From Deltaproteobacteria bacterium (lineage in GTDB: Bacteria; Myxococcota_A; UBA796; UBA2385): a stretch of DNA of 5,036 bases. The DNA lies in the NCBI GenBank assembly GCA_003694325.1, contig RFKJ01000187.1, forward strand, positions 1 to 5,036, written 5' to 3'. Below the pieces are notes generated by a model that saw only the letters and a program-made list of their open reading frames with translations, was not told where the DNA came from and did not search any database. How positions within the stretch are numbered: the stretch's first letter is position 1; each line of letters opens with the position of its first letter. Shown one piece after another: positions 1 to 5,036 of the stretch. Made by a program: the position numbers and the translations under genes.

Positions 1-311
1 AGGTGGTGCAGGGCGGAGGCCGGGTCGGCGGTCACCACCAGGCCCACCAGCGAGATCGCCAGCAGCAGGCCCCACCCGGCCGGGCCCGGCAGGGGAGGGC
101 GGGGGCGGAGCCGGCGGTGGGCGAGCGCCAGCACGACGAGGAGGGACAGGGCGGCGAGGTCGGCCACCGGGGCGTCGGCGTGCCAGGTGTGGCCGCCGGG
201 CAGGGGCACGTCCACCCCCACGGCGAGGTCGATGAAGGCGTGGGTCAGCAGCACCACGGCGACCAGGAGCGACGCCGATGTCACCAGCCTCGGCGGGAGG
301 GGCGGGGTCAC
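1..311 (-). CDS. Partial multi-span membrane protein, probable O-antigen polymerase/ligase (Wzy-like); N-terminus only
   Basis: This open frame starts at a GTG (309-311) and runs off the left edge after 103 complete codons. Seen: the GTG shares four bases (GTGA, 308-311) with the stop of the preceding flippase gene. The protein has three hydrophobic segments at about residues 9-31, 46-65 and 78-96. The second is followed by a basic, proline-rich loop (HRRLRPRPPLPGP), and the third ends in a TADPASALHHL stretch. Known: Wzy polymerases and WaaL-type ligases have 10-14 spans and little sequence conservation; a loop with an acidic residue and 'AL' after an early span is common in them. Inference: position directly after a transferase and a flippase makes a Wzy-type polymerase/ligase the best guess, but another membrane protein (for example an acyltransferase) cannot be excluded without the rest. 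No strong Shine-Dalgarno precedes the GTG, so the exact start rests on the overlap. The coding frame is sound; the function is moderately supported. Confidence 0.62.
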   Translation of the reverse strand, partial: MTPPLPPRLVTSASLLVAVVLLTHAFIDLAVGVDVPLPGGHTWHADAPVADLAALSLLVVLALAHRRLRPRPPLPGPAGWGLLLAISLVGLVVTADPASALHH

Positions 312-1840
312 GGCACCGTCGCCGGGGCGGTCCGGCTGAGCTGCCATCCCAAGGCCAGCAGCAGCAGGCAGGGGAGGGCGGCGATCCACAGCGCGGGGCT
401 GGCGATCGACGCCGGGGGACCGACGGTCAGCTCGACGGCCGCGGCCACCGCGACGGAGGCGGCGAGCAGCGCCCCGGTCCGGCCCCACGCCCGGCGCGCC
501 CCGGCTTCGACCGGACCGGCCCAGGTCCGGCGGAGGGCCCACAGGTACAGCCCCGGGACCAGCGTCATGTTCAGGGTGGTGGACAGGGCCAGTCCCGCCA
601 GGCCGAAGGGGCGCAGCAGCAGCGCATCCAGCACGAGGTTCACCACCACGCTGACCACGCCGAGCACCAGCACGAGCCGCAGGTTCCGCTCGACGATGTG
701 GGCGCGGACCGCGAGGATTCCAACCAGGTTGGGGAGCACGCCGGGAAGGTACCATCCAAGCACCCGGGCCGTGGCCAGGGTGTCCGCGGCCTGGAAGGCG
801 CCCCGCTGAAACAGCAGGGCCACCAGGGCCTGCCGTCCGATGAACATGCCGGCCAGCATCGGCGCCGCCAGGACGATCACCCACCGCAGGGAGCGGGCCA
901 CCTCGGCCCGGGCCCGGACCCGGCGTCCGGCCGCGAACAGGTTGGACCACCGGGCGTAGGCCACCATCAGCAGGGTGCTCTCCAGCAGGGTCTGGGGGAT
1001 CACCCGGGCCCGGTCGGCGAACTCCAGGGTCGCGACGGAGCCCGGGGGCAGCATGGCGGCGAAGGCCTTGTCGACGACGAGGTTCAGGGCCACCAGCACC
1101 TCGCCGGCGAGGATGGGGGCGAGGTCCCGGCCGACCCCGAGGAGCGCCGGATCCAGGCGCAGGCTCGGCCGGGGCCAGACACCGTCGCGCCACCCGAGGA
1201 CCCCCCACCAGAACAGGAACTGGACGGCTTCCCCGAGGACCAGCCCCCACGGCAGGGCGTGGGGCCCCAGCGGGGCCAGCAGCAGCCAGGTCGACGCGAT
1301 GACCACCCCGGCCCGCACCATGGGCGTCATGGCCACGGCGACGAAGTTGCCGTGCACCTCGTTGGCCACCCGGGCGACGGCCCCGGCGGTGGTCAGGACC
1401 ATGAAGGGGACCAGCTCCCAGAGAAAGGCGCGGGCCAGGGACACGGTCTCGGGCGGGAACTCGGTGACGACGGCGAGGGCCGGGCCGGCCAGCAGGCACA
1501 CCAACAGGCCGAAGGCCCCCGAGCCGAGCGCCGCCCAGCACTGCAGCGAGCCGATGAAGATCGGCAGGCGGGCCGGAACCTCCTGGCGGACCCGGGCCAG
1601 CGCGGGGATGGCGGCCGTGCCCAGGGCGGTGCTGGCCAGCACCAGCGTGAAGGTCGGCAGCGCCAGGGACCAGTACCAGGCGTCGGTGACCGGTCCGACG
1701 CCGAACCACAGCGCGATGACCGCGGGCACCGCGAAGGCGAGGCCGCGGGACAGCAGGGCGATGGGCACCAGCAGCAGGGAGGTGCGCCCGACCCGATCGT
1801 CGCCGTGCTGGCCCGCCGTCGAGGCCGGCCCCCCGGTCAC
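308..1840 (-). CDS. MurJ/MviN (MVF)-family lipid-linked oligosaccharide flippase
   Basis: A 510-residue inner-membrane protein, about the length of E. coli MurJ (511), with roughly 14 hydrophobic spans. MVF hallmarks are visible: SRGLAF at 31-36, FGVGPVTDAW at 46-55, ADR at 275-277 after a GSV turn, QRGAF at 345-349 followed by DTLATA, and GLAGLALS at 413-420. The family flips undecaprenyl-diphosphate-linked saccharides from the cytoplasmic to the periplasmic face. Placement between a glycosyl-1-phosphate transferase and a likely polymerase argues for a polysaccharide repeat unit (Wzx role) rather than lipid II. From a gapless alignment by eye with E. coli MurJ, R18, D39 and R270 have equivalents (R32, D53, R277), but R24 and R52 become V38 and L66. 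The start is the GTG overlapping the upstream TGA, with GAGG six bases before it. The frame stays open upstream to 1984, but that part lies inside the transferase gene and reads as non-membrane, Arg/Pro/Gly-rich sequence. Family call strong; substrate inferred. Confidence 0.9.
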   Translation of the reverse strand: MTGGPASTAGQHGDDRVGRTSLLLVPIALLSRGLAFAVPAVIALWFGVGPVTDAWYWSLALPTFTLVLASTALGTAAIPALARVRQEVPARLPIFIGSLQCWAALGSGAFGLLVCLLAGPALAVVTEFPPETVSLARAFLWELVPFMVLTTAGAVARVANEVHGNFVAVAMTPMVRAGVVIASTWLLLAPLGPHALPWGLVLGEAVQFLFWWGVLGWRDGVWPRPSLRLDPALLGVGRDLAPILAGEVLVALNLVVDKAFAAMLPPGSVATLEFADRARVIPQTLLESTLLMVAYARWSNLFAAGRRVRARAEVARSLRWVIVLAAPMLAGMFIGRQALVALLFQRGAFQAADTLATARVLGWYLPGVLPNLVGILAVRAHIVERNLRLVLVLGVVSVVVNLVLDALLLRPFGLAGLALSTTLNMTLVPGLYLWALRRTWAGPVEAGARRAWGRTGALLAASVAVAAAVELTVGPPASIASPALWIAALPCLLLLALGWQLSRTAPATVP

Positions 1841-3285
1841 CGTGCGCCTCGTCCCTTCAGCACCGCGGGGATCGTCTTGACCAGGATCAGCACGTCCAAC
1901 CAGAAGGACCACTGCTGGACGTAGGCGATGTCGTGGTTGACCATGGCTTCGAAGCCCAGGTCGCTGCGGCCCGACACCTGCCATGGACCGGTGATGCCGG
2001 GCCGGACCTTCTGGCGCATCTCCATCCAGTAGGCGACTTCGGGGTCGGCATCGGCGCCGACGAGGTCCTTCATGGGCAGGGGACGGGGGCCCACGAGGTT
2101 CATGTCGCCCCGCACGACGTTCCAGAGCTGGGGCAGCTCGTCGATGGAGTACTTGCGGATGAAGTGGCCGAAGGGCGTGATCCGCGGGTCGTCCTTCATC
2201 TTGAACAGGACCCCGTCGGTCTCGTTGGCGTCCTGCAGGGCGTCCCGCAGCTCCTCGGCGTTCACCACCATGGAGCGGAACTTGAAGAACGGGAACTTCC
2301 GCCCGCCGCGGCCGATCCGTTCCTGGACGAAGAACACCGGCCCGCCGTCCTGCAGCTTGATGATCAGCGCCACGATGGCGACGAAGGGCAGCAGCAGCGT
2401 CCCCCCCGTCAGCACCAGCGTCAGGTCGAGCAGCCGCTTCATCTGCTCGCCCATCGTCGGGTAGGCCAGGCGGGTCAGGTCGATGAGCTGCAGGTCACCG
2501 AGGGAGGCGAGGTCGATCCGCGGGCTGGCGATGCCCCAGGTGAACGGCACCTGCAGCACCCGCAGGCCCATCTGGTCGGCCCGGGTGGCGAGCTGCAGGC
2601 CCTCGTCCCGGGTGATCCGCCGGGTGGCCAGGACGAACACCTGGGCGTCGTAGTCGTTGACGATGCGCTGCAGGTCCGGCACCCCGCCGAGGATGCGGTC
2701 CTCGGGGACGGCCACCTCGTCGTGTTCCTCGCTGGGCATGAGGAAGCCGACGAGCTGCAGGTCGGGGCGGTCCATCCGCTCGATGCGGGTCGCCATGCTG
2801 GCGGCATCGCGCCCGACGCCGACGATGACCAGGCGTTGGAGCGCCATGGGCTTGGGGACGTGGCGATTGATGCGGAAGAAGGCGAGCCGCAGGACCACCA
2901 TGGACACGGCGGTGATCCCGGTGGTGGCCAGCACCAGGGACCGGCTGTAGGTCCGGTCCGGCAGCAGGAACTGCAACACCAGCACCAGGACCACCACCAC
3001 CGCCGTCGCCCGGGTGATCCCGGTGACGATGCGGGGAGAGCTGGTCATCCGGTCGGGGTCGTAGAGGCCGACCTGGCGCAGCACCAGCAACCAGCAGGCG
3101 GCGATGGCGATGCCCGCGGGCATGAAGGGGTTGGGCAGCCACAGGTCCCACCACCGGATCGGGACCACCAGCTCGATGTGCGGCTTGTACCAGGCCCACA
3201 CCTGGTGCCCGAGCAGCAGCCCCAGGGTGATGGCCACGAGGTCCAGGGCCAGGACCACGGCCTTCAGCAGGCCGAGTCGGGCCAT
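1837..3285 (-). CDS. Polyprenyl-phosphate hexose-1-phosphate transferase (WbaP/WcaJ type), initiating glycosyltransferase
   Basis: A 482-residue membrane enzyme that starts repeat-unit synthesis by moving a sugar-1-phosphate from a nucleotide sugar to undecaprenyl phosphate. Seen: four N-terminal hydrophobic spans (about 6-27, 54-74, 90-108, 114-137); a soluble CoA_binding_3/Rossmann-like domain at about 150-265 with a VIVGVG strand-turn at 153-158; then the catalytic sugar-transferase domain from about 281. The latter has a membrane-embedded hairpin (286-310), KFRSM at 335-339, a DELPQLWNV motif at 382-390 whose D382-E383 match the catalytic Asp-Glu pair of PglC, DMNLVGPRP at 394-402 and RPGITGPWQVSGR at 428-440. 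Size and layout match the WcaJ/WbaP group (about 460-480 residues). The usual Ser of the hairpin Ser-Pro pair is Leu (L299-P300). The ATG lies three bases after the exporter's TGA with no clear Shine-Dalgarno, so coupling is likely. The sugar (glucose, galactose or other) cannot be told from sequence. Confidence 0.95.
   Translation of the reverse strand: MARLGLLKAVVLALDLVAITLGLLLGHQVWAWYKPHIELVVPIRWWDLWLPNPFMPAGIAIAACWLLVLRQVGLYDPDRMTSSPRIVTGITRATAVVVVLVLVLQFLLPDRTYSRSLVLATTGITAVSMVVLRLAFFRINRHVPKPMALQRLVIVGVGRDAASMATRIERMDRPDLQLVGFLMPSEEHDEVAVPEDRILGGVPDLQRIVNDYDAQVFVLATRRITRDEGLQLATRADQMGLRVLQVPFTWGIASPRIDLASLGDLQLIDLTRLAYPTMGEQMKRLLDLTLVLTGGTLLLPFVAIVALIIKLQDGGPVFFVQERIGRGGRKFPFFKFRSMVVNAEELRDALQDANETDGVLFKMKDDPRITPFGHFIRKYSIDELPQLWNVVRGDMNLVGPRPLPMKDLVGADADPEVAYWMEMRQKVRPGITGPWQVSGRSDLGFEAMVNHDIAYVQQWSFWLDVLILVKTIPAVLKGRGAR
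1847..1850 (-). promoter_or_regulatory. Ribosome binding site of the flippase gene
   Basis: On the minus strand GAGG lies six bases before the GTG at 1840, inside the last codons of the transferase gene. It supports the GTG start that overlaps the upstream stop (GTGA at 1837-1840) over the longer upstream reading, and suggests reinitiation by ribosomes finishing the transferase. Confidence 0.5.
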
Positions 3286-3288
3286 GGA

Positions 3289-4020
3289 TCAGTCCAGCAC
3301 GGAGGAGGTGCCCTGCGCGCCACCGCTGACCGCGTTGCGGTAGATGGCCGAGCCGGCGACGAACGGGGCCAGCACGCCGGACACCTCGCGGAAGAAGCGG
3401 CTGGCGTTGGTGATGGTCTTCGTCGGCACCACGACGATGTCGCCCTGCTGCAGGTAGACCATCTGGTCCATGCGGCCCTCCGAGTAGATGCTGCGGACGT
3501 CGACGGTGAACAGCTTGGGGTCGTCGAGGCCGCCGCGAACCAGCAGCACGTTGTTGGTGCGGGCGTACTGGTTCATGCCGCCGGTCCGGGTCAGCGCCTC
3601 CAGCAGGCTCATCTCGTTGTCGAGCTGCAGGACGCCGGGCGAGGCGACCTCGCCGAAGACCAGCACCTTCTGGCTCTGCAGCTCGACGATGTTCACCGCG
3701 ACCTGCGGGTTCTGGTAGTACTCCGAGATGGCCTCGGTGAGGATGTCGCGGATCTCGGCGTAGGTGTGACCGGCCAGGTGGATCGTGCCGAGCAGCGGGA
3801 AGCTGATGGTGCCGTCCGGGGCGATGCGGACATCCATGTCCAGGTCGTCGTGCTTCCAGACGGTGATCTGGATCCGGTCACCGGGTCCGAGCTGGAATTC
3901 CTCGACGGTGGGGACGGTCAGGGCGTCGGCGTCCATGTCGGCGACGTTGGGGATGGGCCCCGTCTTGGGGCCGCAGCCGACGGTGCCGACGAGGGCGAGC
4001 AGCGGGAGGAGCGCGGGCAT
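3289..4020 (-). CDS. Polysaccharide export lipoprotein, Wza/BexD/GumB type (Poly_export + SLBB)
   Basis: A 243-residue exported protein predicted to form the outer-membrane exit of the polysaccharide. Seen: a short hydrophobic leader (2-15) ending at Cys16, likely lipidated; a Poly_export domain at about 42-112 with the typical LGPGDRIQITVW (44-55), then APDGTISFPLLGTI (67-80), a YAEIRDIL helix (88-95) and YYQNPQVAVNIVE (101-113); one SLBB/soluble beta-grasp domain at about 117-197 (VLVFGEVASPGV, LLEALTRTGGM, QQGDIVVVP); and a C-terminal tail of about 45 residues with a possible amphipathic helix at about 206-231. It is much shorter than E. coli Wza (379) and nearer GumB size. The ATG was chosen because GAGGA sits eight bases upstream and the leader begins there. 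The frame is open for 88 more codons upstream, but those read as Arg/Pro-rich non-coding sequence. First gene of the minus-strand operon. Family call is firm; lipidation is less certain because the lipobox is weak. Confidence 0.93.
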   Translation of the reverse strand: MPALLPLLALVGTVGCGPKTGPIPNVADMDADALTVPTVEEFQLGPGDRIQITVWKHDDLDMDVRIAPDGTISFPLLGTIHLAGHTYAEIRDILTEAISEYYQNPQVAVNIVELQSQKVLVFGEVASPGVLQLDNEMSLLEALTRTGGMNQYARTNNVLLVRGGLDDPKLFTVDVRSIYSEGRMDQMVYLQQGDIVVVPTKTITNASRFFREVSGVLAPFVAGSAIYRNAVSGGAQGTSSVLD

Positions 4021-4028
4021 CGGGGGGG

Positions 4029-4033
4029 TCCTC
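4029..4033 (-). promoter_or_regulatory. Ribosome binding site of the export lipoprotein gene
   Basis: The minus strand reads GAGGA followed by eight bases (seven C and a G) and the ATG at 4020. It is the best Shine-Dalgarno match in the minus-strand operon and decides for this ATG over the in-frame upstream codons. Confidence 0.65.
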
Positions 4034-4170
4034 GAGAGCGGCGGGGCCAGCGGCGGAGACGATGAGGCGCGCGTGGGGAGCAGGGCGTCTGCGAAGTCCG
4101 GTCGCCTGTATCGTGGTCGGGCGGAGGGAGCACCGTATACGCGGCGGTCGCGGTTCGCTGCGCCGAAGGT

Positions 4171-4200
4171 TTGCGGGTCGTCGCATTTGTCGGCTATACG
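4171..4200 (+). promoter_or_regulatory. Candidate sigma-70-type promoter for the Wzz-like gene
   Basis: TTGCGG at 4171-4176 is followed after 18 bases by TATACG at 4195-4200 (or after 17 bases by CTATAC). The -35 keeps TTG and the -10 keeps TATA of the consensus. In such GC-rich DNA this is the best plus-strand pair in the spacer, and it would give a leader of roughly 95 bases before the ATG at 4303. It is a match by eye only. Confidence 0.3.
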
Positions 4201-4220
4201 GCCACGATGTAGAACCGCGC

Positions 4221-4247
4221 GACCAGGGCGCCGCAACCGCGCTGGTC
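4221..4247. repeat. Short inverted repeat GACCAG / CTGGTC
   Basis: Six-base arms at 4221-4226 and 4242-4247 flank 15 bases, so arm centres are 21 bp apart (about two helical turns). If the plus-strand promoter call is right, it lies just downstream of the transcription start, where it could be an operator or a small hairpin in the leader. Six-base arms are common by chance at this GC content. Confidence 0.25.
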
Positions 4248-4289
4248 TCCACCCCGCCCGTGACGGCCCGGGGGCGGAACGCACGCGTC

Positions 4290-4293
4290 AGGA
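4290..4293 (+). promoter_or_regulatory. Ribosome binding site of the Wzz-like gene
   Basis: AGGA (within AGGAAGCGAG) ends nine bases before the ATG at 4303. It supports that ATG, which is also where a canonical short cytoplasmic tail before the first membrane span would begin. Confidence 0.5.
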
Positions 4294-4302
4294 AGCGAGT
4301 CG

Positions 4303-5036
4303 ATGGAACTGCTGACCCTGTACACCGCCCTGCTCCGCCGGAAGTGGGTGATCGTCCAAGCCGTGGTGTTGTTCTTCCTCGGCGCGGTGGCGATCTCGCT
4401 GGTCTTCCCCAAGAACTACAAGGCCTCCAGCCGGGTGGTGGTCAGCACCAGCGACACGTCGCTGTCGATCCTCAACGACCTCGGGCTCGGCGAGATCGCG
4501 CAGGGGCTCTCCGACACCGACGACATCCAGAACAAGATCTCCCTGGCCACGACCCGGCCGGTCCTGGACGAGGTGATCTGGCGGCTGCAGCTCCGCGACG
4601 ACAACGGCCGGCTGTACAACGCCGAGGAGCTGCTCGTCCCGGGGACCTTTGGCGAGCTGCTGGCCCAGCCGAACATCTCGGTCTCCCAGCAGCAGGGGAC
4701 CGACCTGCTGGTGTTCGAGGCGCGGGCCGGTGACCCGGAGCTGGCGCGGCTGCTCGCCGACACCGTCGTCGAGGTCGCCATCCAGCGGTCCCAGCAGCGG
4801 GCGCGGCAGGACACCCGCAACGCCCGGCTGTTCATCCAGCAGCAGCTCGACGTGGTGCGCCAGGAGTTCGACGGTGCGCTCCAGCAGATCGCCGACGCCC
4901 AGGCATCCGAGGAGGTCATCGACCTCGACAGCGAGCTGAAGGCGGCGGTCTCCCGGCTCAGCGAGCTGATGCTGGCCTACGAGCAGAACGCGGCGGCCAT
5001 CCAGGAGACGCGGGCCCGCCTGGCCCGGGCCCGGGC
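4303..5036 (+). CDS. Partial Wzz/GumC-type polysaccharide co-polymerase (chain length determinant), N-terminal 244 residues
   Basis: This frame starts at ATG 4303 and runs open off the right edge (244 codons plus two bases). Seen: a short N-terminal tail with RRK at 12-14, one membrane span at about 15-35, then a Wzz-type periplasmic portion: YKASSRVVVS at 39-48, SLATTRPVLDEVIWRLQL at 80-97 (the classic 'S..vl..vi..l.L' of Wzz proteins), and a DPELARLLADTVVEVAI stretch at 144-160. From about 161 the sequence turns Gln/Arg/Glu/Ala-rich with heptad-like spacing, consistent with the long periplasmic coiled coil of GumC/Wzc-type PCP proteins. These inner-membrane oligomers set chain length and contact the Wza-type exporter, which here is encoded divergently next door. 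The second membrane span, the proline-rich motif before it and any fused BY-kinase (Wzc type) lie beyond the window, so a plain GumC/Wzz form cannot be told from a kinase fusion. Confidence 0.87.
   Translation, partial: MELLTLYTALLRRKWVIVQAVVLFFLGAVAISLVFPKNYKASSRVVVSTSDTSLSILNDLGLGEIAQGLSDTDDIQNKISLATTRPVLDEVIWRLQLRDDNGRLYNAEELLVPGTFGELLAQPNISVSQQQGTDLLVFEARAGDPELARLLADTVVEVAIQRSQQRARQDTRNARLFIQQQLDVVRQEFDGALQQIADAQASEEVIDLDSELKAAVSRLSELMLAYEQNAAAIQETRARLARAR

Larger units (their letters stand above)
4021..4302. promoter_or_regulatory. Divergent intergenic control region between the export operon and the co-polymerase gene
   Basis: These 282 bp separate two divergently read units and must serve both. 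I see no convincing protein-coding frame: the open frames that cross it give Arg/Pro-rich products with no domain. The middle part (about 4105-4210) is less GC-dominated than the rest and holds the only TATA-like hexamers in the region: TATACG at 4136-4141, inside the 8-bp palindrome CGTATACG (4134-4141), and TATACG at 4195-4200. A plus-strand promoter candidate is listed separately. For the minus strand I found no good -35/-10 pair; GATACA on that strand (complement of about 4108-4113) is a weak -10 candidate. Control may depend on an activator or an alternative sigma factor, which is inference. Confidence 0.6.

Noticed and set aside
278..1924. A 548-codon plus-strand open frame, plus a second one at 3-809, opposite the flippase.
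   Set aside because: The products are Gly/Gln/Arg-rich low-complexity sequence; the minus strand encodes a clear MVF membrane protein in the same interval.
1841..1984. Possible 48-residue N-terminal extension of the flippase from an upstream ATG at 1984.
   Set aside because: It lies wholly inside the end of the transferase gene, reads as Arg/Pro/Gly-rich sequence, and the GTG at 1840 has a good ribosome site and a stop-start overlap.
3286..3320. A terminator or promoter between the exporter and the transferase.
   Set aside because: The gap is only three bases and I see no stem-loop followed by a T-run; the genes look co-transcribed.
1933..4065. A 710-codon open frame on the plus strand opposite the transferase and exporter genes.
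   Set aside because: Its product is His/Gly/Asp/Gln-rich with no domain or hydrophobic pattern, while the opposite strand carries two unmistakable protein families. Long antisense frames are expected at this GC content.
4021..4284. Possible 88-residue N-terminal extension of the export lipoprotein.
   Set aside because: The extension is Arg/Pro/Ala-rich without a fold, would bury the signal peptide, and the GAGGA site favours the ATG at 4020.
4062..4733. A 223-codon plus-strand frame crossing the spacer and overlapping the Wzz-like gene.
   Set aside because: It is out of frame with the Wzz-like protein, whose motifs and membrane span are clear, and its own product is Arg/Pro/Gly-rich.

Overview
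The window is very GC-rich, coding-dense bacterial DNA that carries the assembly machinery of a Wzx/Wzy-dependent surface polysaccharide (exopolysaccharide, capsule or O-antigen type) locus. A predicted outer-membrane lipoprotein exporter of the Wza/BexD type implies a diderm (Gram-negative type) cell. The high GC, GTG starts and this gene set would fit Myxococcota or a related former deltaproteobacterial lineage, but that assignment is inference and the sequence alone does not settle it.

Layout. From 4020 down to the left edge, four genes run on the minus strand, packed end to end: a Wza-like export lipoprotein (3289-4020), a polyprenyl-phosphate hexose-1-phosphate transferase (1837-3285), a MurJ/MviN (MVF)-family flippase (308-1840), and the first ~103 residues of a multi-membrane-span protein (1-311) that in this position is most likely the Wzy-type polymerase or ligase. 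The junctions are a 3-nt gap, a 4-nt GTGA overlap and a second 4-nt GTGA overlap, so this is one operon with probable translational coupling. On the plus strand, starting at 4303 and leaving the right edge, is a Wzz/GumC-type polysaccharide co-polymerase. The 282-bp spacer at 4021-4302 between the two divergent units is the only non-coding stretch of note and should hold both promoters.

How they work together (from family knowledge): the transferase loads the first sugar phosphate onto undecaprenyl phosphate. Glycosyltransferases, none of which lie in this window, finish the repeat unit. The MVF-type flippase would turn it across the inner membrane, the polymerase would join units, the Wzz-like protein would set chain length and bridge to the exporter, and the Wza-like lipoprotein would pass the chain through the outer membrane. 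The two most notable details are a MurJ-fold flippase that lacks two of the arginines essential in E. coli MurJ, and a short exporter with an atypical lipoprotein signal. No RNA gene, mobile element, CRISPR array or clear terminator was seen.
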